From NCBI RefSeq assembly GCF_900116065.1, contig NZ_FOZV01000001.1:310001-374000 (forward strand): a DNA stretch of 64,000 bases, read 5' to 3'. Both the position numbers and the translations under genes were made by a program. A model generated the notes under the pieces. The model was not told where the DNA came from. It saw nothing but the letters and a program-made list of their open reading frames with translations, and ran no database searches. Shown piece by piece: positions 18,901-28,405 of the stretch (its first letter is position 1; the number at the start of each line of letters is the position of its first letter). The stretch comes from Brevundimonas viscosa. Its GTDB lineage: Bacteria > Pseudomonadota > Alphaproteobacteria > Caulobacterales > Caulobacteraceae.

Positions 18901-19401
18901 CAGATCCTCCCGGGCGGCGTGCGACAGGTTGAGCGCGGCCTGGTCCTCCAGAACCTCGAAGCCCGGCGACACCCCGGCCTCCAGCGGGAAGCGCCGCAAC
19001 AGCTTCTCGCAGAAGGCGTGGATGGTCTGGATCTTCAGCCCGCCCGGCGTCTCCAGCGCCCGGGCGAACAGCCGGCGCGCCTCGGACAGTTCCGCGCCGG
19101 ACAGGCCGGCCGGATCGCGCCCGTCCAGTTCGGCCAGTTCCTGCGCCAGCCGGCGATCGTCGGCGACGGCCCAGCGGCCGAGCTTGTCGAACAGGCGCGC
19201 CTGCATCTCGGCGGCGGCGGCCTTGGTGTAGGTGACGCACAGGATCTCGCCCGGCTTCACCCGCTTCAGCAGCAACCGGGCCACGCGGTTCACCAGGGTG
19301 GTGGTCTTCCCCGAGCCGGCGTTGGCGGTGACGAAGACCGACAGCCCGGGGTCCGCCGCGGTCGCCTGGTGGGCGCGGGCCATGTCGAGGGCGTCGGTCA
19401 T
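15934..19401 (-). CDS. addA: Double-strand break repair helicase-nuclease AddA
   Basis: 1155 aa. UvrD-type superfamily 1 helicase fused to a RecB-type nuclease, acting with AddB to resect DNA ends for RecA-mediated repair. Walker A (Q-motif side) ANAGSGKTT at 26-34; Walker B/motif [16 protein letters not shown]; motif [16 protein letters not shown]; motif [15 protein letters not shown]-terminal nuclease [11 protein letters not shown]. It overlaps addB by 4 bp (ATGA), so the two are translationally coupled as expected for a complex. Confidence 0.97.
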   Translation of the reverse strand: MTDALDMARAHQATAADPGLSVFVTANAGSGKTTTLVNRVARLLLKRVKPGEILCVTYTKAAAAEMQARLFDKLGRWAVADDRRLAQELAELDGRDPAGLSGAELSEARRLFARALETPGGLKIQTIHAFCEKLLRRFPLEAGVSPGFEVLEDQAALNLSHAAREDLARLALEDPEGPVGEAYAHFAVELDFRTFHALLDTVETRREALLDYLDRIEAGTAPAPRMLVGADERSAAEVEADFMRWLDRDEWLEAAAALAGASSSDQDCAARMRQAADSWSFATLGPVFLTEGKPRKRLTTKAAPPAIADWLGRIADKYLASLDGVRAARIADETQKLLILARVHAALYETRKRHLGALDFTDLVSRTVELLTRRATAAWVLYKLDGGVEHVLIDEAQDTAPEQWDILRALTEPFFAGEGAERAAAIPRTVFAVGDEKQSIYSFQGARPERLRQEAQAHAALIPAERFREVPLDTSFRSTEEVLAFVDAAFEGPDRTRALAGETGDIAVHRPARMGQHGSVELWPLFEDPATPEREAWNAPVDKEDSRSARKQLAQALAREIRTQVEAGASVWTTDAEKRPVHRPARYGDFLVLVRRRDATFEEIIRALKTEGVPVAGADRLKLKAHIVFDDLMALARFALFPDDDLSLAEILRSPFCDLPDFGREDALYPLADKEARQGRSLWRELQRRGDERPAWAAARDLMRELIAARDRDPFAFFSTALNRIGPDGRSGRARILCRLGREAEEAIDETLAQVLAAEARGVHDLETCLAQLEQADVEVKREMEGARDEVRVMTVHGAKGLEAPIVILPDTTSKAKPQGPTLMPVTLDDGGEAWLMCPSSSKQDCAASAAVRQARVDRTDAESLRLLYVALTRARDRLIVMGRKLGKPKEGFDPGSWWDVIAGTFAGLAEARPEEVKLLDGGRLRFGTGPGATGAAAPTAGAVTTIPAWAQARPAPDRAARVAAPSRMGEMLRIPAPSPLATAGAGGAPLGRFRRGDLIHRLLERLPDLPAGDWPGSAARLLSRERDLSDAQRAEMIEAALGVLRDDRFAPVFGPGSRAEVAIAGEFEGVPVSGRIDRLVITTDRVLVVDYKTNRPAPDRAEDADPAYIHQLSVYASVLGRLYPDRRVEAALVWTDGPRLTPVPAELLEAARTR

Positions 19402-22400
19402 TCCGGGGCCTCATCCTCGCCGCCGACCACATGCCACTCCCAGACCCGGGCGAGGTGATCGTAGTTGCCGCCGAAATTGCCCATGAACTGGGGCGCCACC
19501 CACGAGGTGTAGGGGGTCGCCTCGTCGTCGAAGAGGGCGACGCCCGCCTTCAGCCGCTCCAGCTCGCGCTCGGCCAGCTGGGCCGCGGTCAGGGCGTTGT
19601 TCTTCGACGGCCGCGCCACGTCGTCGACCCTGGCGGGATCGCGCCGACCGATCAGGCGCACGTAGAGCAGCTCGGTGGCCTCGGTCGGCGGGGCGGGGAA
19701 GCCCCCGGCGGCGAGGATGGCGGCGCTCAGGGTCAGCTGCGGCGCGAAGCCCTGCACCACCTGCTTCTGGGTGGGCGCCGGGCCGGTCTTGAAGTCCATC
19801 ACCGCGGCGCCGTGGGCGTCGAGCTCGATCCGGTCGGCGCGGGCGGTGAGGGTGAAGTGGCCGCCCGGCGCCTCGAAGGTCATCTCGCCCTTCTGTTCGA
19901 TCAGCAGGGTGGCGCCCCGGGCGCGCCTCTCGCGCTCGAAGCGCTCCAGCCACAGGGCGCAGTTGCGGGCGAGCGGCCGCTCACGCGCCATGGCCGCATC
20001 GCCGAAGCCCGCATCCAGGAGGGCGTCGTGCAGGAAGCGCTCGATCTCGTCGGCGCAGTCCTCCGGCAAGACGCCGGGCCAGGTGTGGACGACGCGCTCG
20101 ACGGCCGCGTGGATGGCCGTGCCGCGGGCCAGGGCCTCCGCCGACTCGCCGGGCCGGTCCAGCTTCTTCAGGCCGAGGATGCGCTCGGCGTAAACGGCGT
20201 ACGGATCCCGCACCCAGCGCTCGATCGAGGTCACCGGCAAAGCCCGCGGACGACGGCTGACCGGGGGCGTGGGCTCAGGGCGACGCGCATAGGCGGGCGT
20301 GCGGCTCGCGGGCGCGTCCAGCCCACGGGTCCACTCGATCACGCCTCGCGGGGCGGCGATCCGCACGGGCGTCTCCGGCGCGTCCGCGCCTCGGGTGAGC
20401 ATGTCCAGCCGCCACAGCCAGCGCGAGCGCACGGCCGGTTGGCCGCCGCGGCGCTCGCTGTGCACCAGCACCACATCTCCCGCGCAGGCGGCCTGGATGA
20501 AGTCCTGGGCGCTCTGCCCGATGCGCCGTTCGGGCGGAGGCAGGCCCAGCGCCGCCCGCATGGGTCGCGACAGGAAGGGGTCGGTGGACGCCGCCTGCGG
20601 CCAGACGCCCTCCTCCAGCCCGGCCAGGATCATCCGGTCCGCGCGGACCAGCCGCGCCTCGATGGCGCCGAGGATGCGCAGCGACGGATGGGTGGCCCCG
20701 CCCGTGCGGACCACCGCGTCCGCCAGCAGTTCGCCGATGAGATCCACCAGATCGCCGGCCCCGATCATCCCCAGCGACGCCCCGCCTTCGATCAGCGCCG
20801 ACAAGGTCTGCGCCGCCGCCTCCCCATCGGGACCGGCCCAGGCTTCCTGTCCAGCGAGGCGTTCGACAAGCCCGGTCAGCTCGCGCGCGGCGACGTCCAG
20901 GGAAGCGCCCGGGGCCAGCCGGACGGCGACGGGTTCGACAAGCTCGCGAAGGCGCACGGCCAGGCCGCGCGCGGCCGCGATGCGGGCGACGTGGCTCTCC
21001 GATCGGGCCCGAACGTCCCGGTCCGGCGCCGCCGCCCGCTCCAGCCTCAGCAGCAGGCGATCGAAGTCCGCCGGGCGCGGCCCCCGCAGCCCGAACCGCT
21101 CGAGGGCGGCGGCGGTCCGCGGCAGGTCCGGTTCTCCGGCGTCCAGCCGGACCAGCGGATGCTTGAGCAGGCCGAGCAGGGTCTGCGGGTCCGTCGGATC
21201 GGCGATCCAGCGCGCGCACAGGCCGACCAGCACCCCGGCCGGCATGCGCTCCAGCGGATGGCCGGCGGAGGCGTCCGCGACCACGCCCCAGCGCTCCAGC
21301 CGCGCCGCGACGCGGCGGCCCAGCTCCTGGTCCGGCGTGACGAGGGCGCAGGTGCGACCCGCCGTCTCCAGCGTCTCGCGCATCATCAGGGCGATGGCGG
21401 CGGCGGCCTCCTCCTCGTGCCGAACGGGGAGAATGGACAGGCCCTCCAGCCCTTCGGCGATGGGATCTCCCGCCGCCCCCGCTTCGGCGGCCCGGGCGCG
21501 GAGGTCGCGGATCGCCGCGCGCCAGTCGCCGGTGGCGTCGGCGGGACGCAGCGCCTCGTTGATCAGGCGCTGGCGGGCGCGGCCGCGCCGGGCGAAGGCA
21601 TCCTCCTCCGGCGGCCGGAACCATGGTCGCACCCTGTCGCGGGAAACGTCATGGCGCTCGAGCAGCCGTTTCAGGGCCCGCTGCGGGTGCTGTTCATTGT
21701 CCGCATCGATCTGCGCCCAGACCGCCTCGTCCAGCTCGAAGTCGAGGCCGGGAAGGACGACGCAGCCCCGCGGGGCGCGCGCCACGGCCCCCAGAACGGC
21801 GGCGGCGGCAGGCACGGAGCCGGTCGAGCCGGCGGCGATCACCGGCTGCTCCGGCGGGCGAGCGTCCCACTGTTCGGCGAGGCGGCGCAGCAGGGTCGCG
21901 CGACGCCAGGCAGGATCCACCAGACCGAGCTCCGCGAGCCGCGCCGGCCATGCCTCGACCGCCAGGCCGAGGAACTCGGCCGAACGCCGCCAGTGCTCGG
22001 CCATCTCGCCCTCGACGAGGGTGGCGACGCGCTGCGGCTCCGGAATCTCCTCCAGCTGGCAGGAGTCGAGGAAGGCGCCGAGGGCGTCGGCGAGGTCGAG
22101 GGCGCGCACCGGCGTCAGGGCGGAGTCGAAACGCTCGACGATCATCCGCGCCATCTCGAAGCGGCGAGTCAGCGGCGCGATCGCAGGCGGCAGGTCGAGG
22201 CCGACCTCGCCCGGGGCGAACGGCGGTTCGTCCTCTTCCAGGTCGCCCAGCGGCCGGACCTGCGGCAGCAGCACCGGCCGGCCCCCGGCGGCCTTCGCGA
22301 GCGCCGCGCCAAAGGCCCGGGCGGCGCGGCGGTTGGGCAGCAGGACCACCGCGTCGGACAGCGTCTCCGGCGGCCGCTCGCCGAGCCAGTCGAGAACGCC

Positions 22401-22490
22401 GGCGGCGAGGTCCTCGAGAAAGGGACGCCGCGCCTCGATGGCGCACCAGCGCGGGGCCTCGCCGGCGAAGGGGTCGAAGCGCCCGCTCAT
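19398..22490 (-). CDS. addB: Double-strand break repair protein AddB, alphaproteobacterial type
   Basis: 1030 aa partner of AddA. The N-terminal helicase-like half lacks a Walker A motif. The C-terminal RecB-type nuclease has ADRIELDAHGAAVMDFKTG followed by QLTLSAAIL. The four iron-sulfur cysteines of Firmicute AddB are not present near the C-terminus, which fits the alphaproteobacterial subtype. The start overlaps the murU stop by 4 bp and the stop overlaps the addA start by 4 bp. Confidence 0.95.
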   Translation of the reverse strand: MSGRFDPFAGEAPRWCAIEARRPFLEDLAAGVLDWLGERPPETLSDAVVLLPNRRAARAFGAALAKAAGGRPVLLPQVRPLGDLEEDEPPFAPGEVGLDLPPAIAPLTRRFEMARMIVERFDSALTPVRALDLADALGAFLDSCQLEEIPEPQRVATLVEGEMAEHWRRSAEFLGLAVEAWPARLAELGLVDPAWRRATLLRRLAEQWDARPPEQPVIAAGSTGSVPAAAAVLGAVARAPRGCVVLPGLDFELDEAVWAQIDADNEQHPQRALKRLLERHDVSRDRVRPWFRPPEEDAFARRGRARQRLINEALRPADATGDWRAAIRDLRARAAEAGAAGDPIAEGLEGLSILPVRHEEEAAAAIALMMRETLETAGRTCALVTPDQELGRRVAARLERWGVVADASAGHPLERMPAGVLVGLCARWIADPTDPQTLLGLLKHPLVRLDAGEPDLPRTAAALERFGLRGPRPADFDRLLLRLERAAAPDRDVRARSESHVARIAAARGLAVRLRELVEPVAVRLAPGASLDVAARELTGLVERLAGQEAWAGPDGEAAAQTLSALIEGGASLGMIGAGDLVDLIGELLADAVVRTGGATHPSLRILGAIEARLVRADRMILAGLEEGVWPQAASTDPFLSRPMRAALGLPPPERRIGQSAQDFIQAACAGDVVLVHSERRGGQPAVRSRWLWRLDMLTRGADAPETPVRIAAPRGVIEWTRGLDAPASRTPAYARRPEPTPPVSRRPRALPVTSIERWVRDPYAVYAERILGLKKLDRPGESAEALARGTAIHAAVERVVHTWPGVLPEDCADEIERFLHDALLDAGFGDAAMARERPLARNCALWLERFERERRARGATLLIEQKGEMTFEAPGGHFTLTARADRIELDAHGAAVMDFKTGPAPTQKQVVQGFAPQLTLSAAILAAGGFPAPPTEATELLYVRLIGRRDPARVDDVARPSKNNALTAAQLAERELERLKAGVALFDDEATPYTSWVAPQFMGNFGGNYDHLARVWEWHVVGGEDEAPE

Positions 22491-23197
22491 TCCCCCGCCA
22501 GCCGCGCCTCTGCGGCGTCACGGGCCTGGGGATCGCCGACGTGCATCCAGTCCCCGTCGAGGACGCAGCCGTAAAGACGGCCGCCGGCAGCGGACCGGCG
22601 CCAAAGGGCGCTCAGCGAGAACGGCCCCTCGGGGCCGGCGGCGACGTAGTCGGGCCGGCAGATGTGCACACCCATGTAGGCGAAGGGGGCTGCCGGCGCG
22701 TCGCCCCGGAACGCCAGCCGACTGTCTTCCTCCAGGAAGAAGTCGCCGTCGCCCTCGAATCCGATCGAGCCCTCGCGCCGCGCGAGAAGAAGCGCCGCAT
22801 CCATGATTGACGGATTCCACAGGCGCGCGAGTTGATTCAGCGCGTCGCCGCGATCGATCCAGACGCTGTCGATATTGGCGACGAAGACCGGGTCCTCGCC
22901 GAGCAGGGCGCGGGCCTTCTTGAGCCCGCCGCCGGTCTCCAGCAGCTCCGCCCGCTCGTCGGATATGGCGATCCCGGGGCCCCGGCCGCGGGCGGCGAGG
23001 TGGGCCTCCAGCCGGTCGGCGAACCAGTGGACGTTGACCACCGCCCGCTCCACGCCCACGGCGGCCAGCCGGTCGAGGACATGGTCGACCAGCGCCTTGC
23101 CCCCGACCTCGACCAGGGCCTTGGGCCGGTCGTCCGTCAGCGGACGCATGCGCGTGCCGAGGCCCGCGGCCAGCACCATGGCGGTCTTCGGCGTCAT
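22487..23197 (-). CDS. murU: N-acetylmuramate-1-phosphate uridylyltransferase (nucleotidyltransferase)
   Basis: 236 aa sugar-nucleotide transferase with AAGLGTRMRPLTDDRPKAL near the N-terminus (GLGTRMRP at about 12-19) and the metal-binding region FVANIDSVW. Fused to amgK by a 4-bp start/stop overlap. In Pseudomonas and Caulobacter, AmgK and MurU recycle MurNAc from peptidoglycan to UDP-MurNAc, bypassing de novo synthesis and affecting fosfomycin sensitivity. The assignment is from family plus neighbour. An upstream in-frame extension overlaps amgK and is rejected. Confidence 0.9.
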   Translation of the reverse strand: MTPKTAMVLAAGLGTRMRPLTDDRPKALVEVGGKALVDHVLDRLAAVGVERAVVNVHWFADRLEAHLAARGRGPGIAISDERAELLETGGGLKKARALLGEDPVFVANIDSVWIDRGDALNQLARLWNPSIMDAALLLARREGSIGFEGDGDFFLEEDSRLAFRGDAPAAPFAYMGVHICRPDYVAAGPEGPFSLSALWRRSAAGGRLYGCVLDGDWMHVGDPQARDAAEARLAGE

Positions 23198-24282
23198 GCT
23201 CGTCTCTCTTGCGGGACATGCCGGGTGAACCACGCCGACACCGCCTCGAGGCCGGGCTCGCCGAGGTTCCGGTTCAGGTGGTCCCACACCCGTGGCATGA
23301 ACTGGCGATACCGTGGCTTGCCGTCGCGGGCAATCAGCCGCGCGAAAACCCCGAGGATCCGCGCCTCGTTCAGAGCCGCGAGGGCGACGTAGTCCCGCCA
23401 GTAGGACTCGCGGTCGACCATCATCACCTCGCAGTAGTGGTTGAAGGCGACCGCCTCGAGTTCGCGCGGCACGTCGCGGCGGGCGTCCTGCAACAGGGAG
23501 TGGAGGTCCCAGACCGGGTGGGCCAGCACCGCGTCCTGGAAGTCGATCAGCCCGACGCGGCGGTGATCGACCCGATCCGGCCGCCAGATCAGGTTCTCGG
23601 CGTGATAGTCGCGGTGCGCGATGGTCCAGGCCTTCTGTTCGCCCATGGCCACGACGGGCGACCAGGCGGCGCGCCACTCCTCCCGCGCCGCCGGCCCGAA
23701 GTCGAGGTCGGGGTGCAGCTGCGGCAGCCACTCGATGAACAGGTCCGCCCCGCCCTGCAGGGCGACCGCGTCGTAGGTCAGCAGCGGCCAGTCGCCGGCC
23801 GGCCCCTGCATGACCTCGGGCAGCACGGCGGCCATGTGCAGCCGGGCGAGGGCGTCCACCGCCGCCAGGTAGAGCGGCGCCTGGGGTTCGCCCCCGGCGA
23901 TCACCCGCGCGAAAAGATCGTCGCCGAGATCCTCGATCACCGCCAGGCCATGCGGGGCGTCGACCGCCACGATCTCGGGCGTCGACAGGCCTGCGTGGCG
24001 GAAGTGCTCGGCCACGGCCGCAAAGGCCTCGATCCGGCCGGCCGACAGACGCGCGACGGCGTTCCAGCCGGCGGCGTGGCGCTGCTCCGGACGCCAGGAA
24101 GGGTCGCAGGGCCGGGACTCCGCGGCCGGCGGCTGGTCCATCAGCATCAACGTGGCCCCGGCCGGCGTGGTCAGCCGCTCGTAGCGGCGCGTCGAGGCGT
24201 CGCCGGGCAGGGGTGCGCGCGCGGCCTCGCCGAGCCCGGCGGCCGTGAGGAAGTCGCGGCGCAGCTGTTCACGGTCAGACAT
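23194..24282 (-). CDS. amgK: Anomeric MurNAc/GlcNAc kinase, aminoglycoside-phosphotransferase fold
   Basis: 362 aa. Protein-kinase-like phosphotransferase fold, with catalytic IAHRDYHAENL and metal-binding LIDFQDAV. It phosphorylates the anomeric carbon of MurNAc (and GlcNAc) recovered from turned-over peptidoglycan. It overlaps tsaE by 8 bp upstream and murU by 4 bp downstream, so product and next enzyme are made together. AmpG (51.9 kb) supplies the muropeptides. Confidence 0.9.
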   Translation of the reverse strand: MSDREQLRRDFLTAAGLGEAARAPLPGDASTRRYERLTTPAGATLMLMDQPPAAESRPCDPSWRPEQRHAAGWNAVARLSAGRIEAFAAVAEHFRHAGLSTPEIVAVDAPHGLAVIEDLGDDLFARVIAGGEPQAPLYLAAVDALARLHMAAVLPEVMQGPAGDWPLLTYDAVALQGGADLFIEWLPQLHPDLDFGPAAREEWRAAWSPVVAMGEQKAWTIAHRDYHAENLIWRPDRVDHRRVGLIDFQDAVLAHPVWDLHSLLQDARRDVPRELEAVAFNHYCEVMMVDRESYWRDYVALAALNEARILGVFARLIARDGKPRYRQFMPRVWDHLNRNLGEPGLEAVSAWFTRHVPQERRA

Positions 24283-24742
24283 GCAGGTCCATCACCTTGC
24301 TTTCCCACGCCCCTGCGCCAGAAACGGTCGCACGCCGCCCGCCGCCCGCCTCGGCCAGCGTGACCGACAGCCGGTCCGGTCCCAGCCAGGCGGCCGGATC
24401 GTCGCCCAGGCGCTCGGGCCATTCGATCACCGCGCAGCCCTCGTCCAGCGCCTCGTCCAGGCCGATCTCCGACGCCTCCTCCGGACGCGTCAAACGGTAG
24501 AGATCGAAATGCGCGACCGGCGGCTCGCCTTCGTAGAACTGGACCAGGGTGAAGGTCGGCGACGGCACGTCCTCGTCCGGCCGCGTCAGGGCGCGGATCA
24601 GCCCCCGGGCCAGCGTCGACTTGCCCATGCCCAGCGGCCCGTACAGCAGCACCGTCTCGCCCCGCCCCAACAGGGTCGCGATCGCGGCGCCGAGGCGGCC
24701 GGTGGCGTCGGCGTCCGGAAGGTCGAACACGGTCTCAGGCAA
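24275..24742 (-). CDS. tsaE: tRNA threonylcarbamoyladenosine biosynthesis ATPase TsaE
   Basis: About 155 aa. P-loop ATPase needed, with TsaB and TsaD, for t6A37 in tRNAs decoding ANN. Walker A LYGPLGMGKSTLARG; then SPTFTLVQFYEGEPPVAHFDLYRL and VIEWPERLG are family hallmarks. The start is uncertain: TTG at 24742 overlaps the acyltransferase stop by 8 bp and gives the usual length; a GTG at 24730 is an alternative. It is coupled to amgK downstream. Confidence 0.9.
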   Translation of the reverse strand: MPETVFDLPDADATGRLGAAIATLLGRGETVLLYGPLGMGKSTLARGLIRALTRPDEDVPSPTFTLVQFYEGEPPVAHFDLYRLTRPEEASEIGLDEALDEGCAVIEWPERLGDDPAAWLGPDRLSVTLAEAGGGRRATVSGAGAWESKVMDLHV

Positions 24743-25598
24743 AGTCGGCGTCCGGCTGGCCGGGCAGCACCCGCTCGGTGAACGCCTTGAGCGCATAGGT
24801 CGCCTTGCCCGCGTCGATGTCGAGCCGGGCCGGGGAGATCGGTTTGCCGACCTTCAGGTGGAAGGGCTTGCGGCGCTTGTTGAGCAGCTCGTGGAACAGG
24901 GTGACGTCGCGCAGTTCCTGCGACACCCGGTCGAAGGCGTGGAACAGGCGGGAATAGGGCCCCGACACATGGATCGGGATGACCGGAGCCTCGTACTTTC
25001 GGGCCAGCGACGCCGCCGTGGGGGCCCACTCCGGATCGATGACCGATCCGTCCTTCGCGACCCGCGCCAGCCGCCCTGCAGGGAACATCACGACGCAGCG
25101 CTCGGCCTCGAAGGCCTCCCGGGCAGCCTGGAGGGTGGCCCGGGTCTTTTCGCGCGTGCGCTTCGCGACCACCCACTCCACGGGGATCACGGCCTCGCCC
25201 AGCCGCGGCGAGACCCGCAGCGCGTCGGCATTGGCGAAGAAGACGGCGTCGTCGCGGCGGGCGGCGACCAGATCGTAGACGGCGATGCCGTCTGCGATGC
25301 CGGTCGGATGGTTGGCCACCACGATGCAGCGACCCGAGGCGGGGATCCGGTCGGCGTTGAGGGCCGACACCTTCAGGTCCAGCAGGTCGCTCATGTAGGC
25401 CAGGGCCTCGGCCCCGGAGAGCGGCCTCACCGCATCGGCCATCCGCACGGCGTGGTGGTAGTTCAGCAGGCGGTAGAGCGCCGGCCGCAGCACCGGCCAG
25501 AATGGCGATGTCGTCAGCCGCGGCGCGCGCTCGGCGATCAGCACATCGCAGATGTGCGGCTCCGGCCGGGCGTCGGGCATGAAGGTTTCGGCGGTCAT
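24735..25598 (-). CDS. 1-acyl-glycerol-3-phosphate-type acyltransferase (PlsC family)
   Basis: 287 aa. The acyltransferase H-x4-D motif is HPTGIAD, and the later FPAGRLA matches the FPxG motif. A central CIVVANH strand and VIPIHV segment fit the PlsC fold. No obvious transmembrane helix, resembling the hemolysin/OlsB-like branch of soluble lysophospholipid acyltransferases. It is the first gene of the leftward tsaE-amgK-murU-addBA run. Its start at 25598 is divergent from the S9 peptidase with 125 bases between. Substrate not determined. Confidence 0.8.
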   Translation of the reverse strand: MTAETFMPDARPEPHICDVLIAERAPRLTTSPFWPVLRPALYRLLNYHHAVRMADAVRPLSGAEALAYMSDLLDLKVSALNADRIPASGRCIVVANHPTGIADGIAVYDLVAARRDDAVFFANADALRVSPRLGEAVIPVEWVVAKRTREKTRATLQAAREAFEAERCVVMFPAGRLARVAKDGSVIDPEWAPTAASLARKYEAPVIPIHVSGPYSRLFHAFDRVSQELRDVTLFHELLNKRRKPFHLKVGKPISPARLDIDAGKATYALKAFTERVLPGQPDADFA

Positions 25599-25723
25599 TC
25601 AAAACGGTTGTCGCCGCTCCTGCGATGCTCCGCAAGCGTCCGCAGCAACCCTCGCCATTGACGCCCGGACGGGACGGCGCCACGCCTTCGCCCCGAGAGA
25701 ATTCGCCTGCAGAGGAAGCCCGA

Positions 25724-27829
25724 ATGTCCCGAATGTCCCGCCTTCTGACCAGCCTGAGCGCCGTGTCTCTGCTGGGGGCCGCCCTCCCCGCCCTCGCTGA
25801 GTCGCCCGCCGCGCCGGTCCCCGCCGCGGCGACCGCGCAGCAGCAGCAGCAGGCCTTCGACTACCGGGCCATGATCACGGCCAACCGGCTGGGCGATCCG
25901 CAGGTGTCCCCGGACGGTCGCTGGGTGGTCTACTCCGTCACCACCACCGACGTGGAGGCCAATCGCCGCTCGGGCGCCCTCTACATGATGGACCTGCAGA
26001 ACCCGGGCGAGCCGCGCCGGCTGGCCATCAATGATGGCGGGGCCAACACCGCCCGCTGGGGCGGCGACGGCAAGCTGTACTTCCTGTCCGGCCGTTCGGG
26101 GTCCAGCCAGGTCTGGCGGGCCGACGCCGACGGGACGAGCCCGGTGCAGGTCACGCGCCTGCCGCTGGACGTCAACGCCTACCGCCTGAGCCCCGACGCC
26201 TCGAAGGTGGCCGTCTCGCTGGCGGTGTTTCCGAGCTGCGGCGATCTCGCCTGCACGGTCGACCGGCAGAAGGCGGTCGCCGACGATCCATCGACCGGCA
26301 TGGTCTACGACCGGATGTTCGTGCGCCACTGGGACACCTGGAACGACGGCACGCAGAACCACCTGTTCGTCGTCAACGCCGACGGTTCGGGCGAACCGGT
26401 CTGGGCGACCCGGAACCTCGACGGCGACGTCCCCTCCAAGCCCTTCGGCGACGAGAGCGAGTTCACCTTCACCCCCGACGGGCAGGGACTGGTCTTCTCG
26501 GCCCGCGAGGCGGGTCGCTCGGAGCCGTGGAGCACCAATTTCGACCTCTACCAGGTGTCGCTGGCCGAGCCCGGCCGGCTGACCAACCTGACCGACGACA
26601 ATGACGCCTGGGACACCGGCCCGGTGTTCTCGCCCGACGGTCGCACCCTGGCCTACCGGGCCATGGCGCGGCCCGGCTTCGAGGCTGACAAGTACGGCGT
26701 CTTCCTGCGCGACCTGGACACCGGCCAGGTACGCCAGATCGCCGCCAACTGGGACCGCTCGGCCGACACCCTGCAATGGTCGAAAGACGGGAACACCCTC
26801 TACACCACCGCCGGCGACGTCGGTCAGACGCGACTCTTCGCCATCGACACGCGCAACGGCGTGGTCACCCCGGTGACCGGCGAGGGCCACGTCTCGGCCT
26901 TCCAGCAGACGCCCTCCGGCTTCGTTCTCGCACAGGACAGCCTGACCCGGCCGAGCGAGCTGTATGTGAAGACCTTCCTCGGCCGCGAGATGCCGGTCCG
27001 CATCACCAATGTGAATCCGCAGCTCGACAGCCTGGCCTTCGGCGAGGCCGAACAGTTCAGCTTCCCCGGCTGGAATAACGAGACGGTGCACGGCTACGTC
27101 ATCAAGCCGTCGAACTATGTCGAGGGCCGCAAGTACCCGGTCGCCTTCCTGATCCACGGGGGACCGCAGGGTTCGTTCGGCAACAGCTGGTCGTACCGCT
27201 GGAATCCGATGACTTACGCCGGGGCCGGCTATGCGGTGGTGATGATCGATTTCCACGGCTCGACCGGCTACGGCCAGGCCTTCACCGACTCGATCAGCCA
27301 GCACTGGGGCGACCGCCCGCTGGAGGACCTGCAGAAGGGCTGGGCCTTCGCGCAGTCGCGTTACGACTTCCTCGACGGCGACAACGCCTGCGCCCTCGGG
27401 GCCTCCTACGGCGGCTATATGGTCAACTGGATCGCCGGCAACTGGCCGGGCGAGTTCGACTGTCTCGTCAACCACGACGGGGTATTCGACACCTTCAACA
27501 TGGGCTTCGCCACCGAGGAGCTGTGGTTCACCGAGTGGGAGAACGGCGGCACGCCGTGGGAGAATCCGCGCGGCTACCAGCAGTTCAACCCGGCCAACCA
27601 CGTGCAGAACTGGCGCGACCCGATGCTGGTGATCCAGGGCGACCTGGACTTCCGCATCCCCACCTCGCAGTCGCTGTCGACCTTCACCGCCCTGCAGCGC
27701 CAGGGCATCGACAGCCGTCTGATCGTCTTCCCGGACGAGAACCACTGGGTGCTGAAGCCGGCGAACAGCCTGCAGTGGCACACCGAGGTGTTCGGCTGGC
27801 TGGAGCGGCACCTGCGCCCCGCGGACTGA
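25724..27829 (+). CDS. Secreted S9-family prolyl oligopeptidase-like peptidase
   Basis: 701 aa from the ATG at 25724 with AGAGGAAG upstream; an earlier in-frame start would bury the signal peptide. Residues 1-25 (RLLTSLSAVSLLGAALPALA) are a Sec signal. An N-terminal beta-propeller of WD40-like PD40 repeats (LSPDASKV, FTPDGQGL, FSPDGRTL) is followed by an alpha/beta hydrolase domain. Catalytic triad: Ser561 in GASYGGY, Asp642 in GDLDFRIP and His674 in DENHW. Similar to dipeptidyl peptidase 5 type enzymes. Predicted to trim peptides in the periplasm. A strong hairpin terminator follows. Confidence 0.94.
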   Translation: MSRMSRLLTSLSAVSLLGAALPALAESPAAPVPAAATAQQQQQAFDYRAMITANRLGDPQVSPDGRWVVYSVTTTDVEANRRSGALYMMDLQNPGEPRRLAINDGGANTARWGGDGKLYFLSGRSGSSQVWRADADGTSPVQVTRLPLDVNAYRLSPDASKVAVSLAVFPSCGDLACTVDRQKAVADDPSTGMVYDRMFVRHWDTWNDGTQNHLFVVNADGSGEPVWATRNLDGDVPSKPFGDESEFTFTPDGQGLVFSAREAGRSEPWSTNFDLYQVSLAEPGRLTNLTDDNDAWDTGPVFSPDGRTLAYRAMARPGFEADKYGVFLRDLDTGQVRQIAANWDRSADTLQWSKDGNTLYTTAGDVGQTRLFAIDTRNGVVTPVTGEGHVSAFQQTPSGFVLAQDSLTRPSELYVKTFLGREMPVRITNVNPQLDSLAFGEAEQFSFPGWNNETVHGYVIKPSNYVEGRKYPVAFLIHGGPQGSFGNSWSYRWNPMTYAGAGYAVVMIDFHGSTGYGQAFTDSISQHWGDRPLEDLQKGWAFAQSRYDFLDGDNACALGASYGGYMVNWIAGNWPGEFDCLVNHDGVFDTFNMGFATEELWFTEWENGGTPWENPRGYQQFNPANHVQNWRDPMLVIQGDLDFRIPTSQSLSTFTALQRQGIDSRLIVFPDENHWVLKPANSLQWHTEVFGWLERHLRPAD

Positions 27830-27851
27830 ACCGTCTCCGGTCGCCAGAAAA

Positions 27852-27885
27852 GAGGGGCGCTCCCGTGGAGCGCCCCTCATTCAAT
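27852..27885. terminator. Bidirectional rho-independent terminator
   Basis: A perfect 11-bp stem GAGGGGCGCTC (27852-27862) / GAGCGCCCCTC (27868-27878) with a 5-base loop, between the convergent S9 peptidase and small secreted-protein genes. On the minus strand it is followed by a TTTTCT tract (27846-27851 complement), and on the plus strand by ATTCAATT. This is the clearest intrinsic terminator in the window. Confidence 0.85.
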
Positions 27886-27890
27886 TCCGA

Positions 27891-28226
27891 TCAGGACTCT
27901 TCGCGAGGGTCCCGGGCCCGGGCCACCGTGGCGGCTCTCTCGTAGCGGACATGCTCCTGCTCGGTCATGCAGCGGGGCGCCTGCCAGGCTGGCGCGTCGC
28001 GTCGCACCTGGCGGGCCTCCCGGGCAGTGATGAACACCGGACGTTCGCCGTAACGGCGCACGAAGGCCCGCCGCGAAGCCGCATCCTGGGCGCAGACCAC
28101 CACGCCGCGCGCCCCGGATGCGCGCTCCGGTGCCTGGCGGGGCGCCTGTTCTGCGCCAGCGGCGGCGGCGGCGGAGGCGACGAACAGGGCGGCGACGCCG
28201 CCGACGAAAGCACGTGAAAGCTTCAT
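27891..28226 (-). CDS. Small secreted protein of unknown function
   Basis: 111 aa from the ATG at 28226, preceded by an excellent AGGAGG; a longer open frame upstream has no ribosome site. Residues 1-24 are a signal peptide (FVGGVAALFVASAAAAAGA). The mature protein has two cysteines (VVCAQD and PRCMTEQEH) around a basic segment RRAFVRRYGERPVFITAREA. No known family is recognised; the pattern recalls other small Caulobacterales secreted proteins. It is divergent from the AsmA-like gene across 179 AT-richer bases that probably hold both promoters. Confidence 0.75.
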   Translation of the reverse strand: MKLSRAFVGGVAALFVASAAAAAGAEQAPRQAPERASGARGVVVCAQDAASRRAFVRRYGERPVFITAREARQVRRDAPAWQAPRCMTEQEHVRYERAATVARARDPREES

Positions 28227-28405
28227 GGCAGACCTCCTCAGCATCCGGAATTGATCGGTTCCCGGAGCGAAGAATGCGCCCGTCCCGCAGAATGTAAAGA
28301 TTATGCGACGGATTGAAGTATGAAATTTAACAATGCCGGCGAGGGCCGCCGGATTGAGCCTTACCGGACGTTGCGCGTTCTTCCCCCGCCAGGGAGCAGC
28401 GCCTC

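Noticed and set aside
16399..19458. Long plus-strand open frame opposite addA
   Set aside because: Antisense to addA motifs; no recognisable domain and shadow-type amino-acid composition.
19431..22574. Long plus-strand open frame opposite addB
   Set aside because: Antisense to AddB; no domain or ribosome site.
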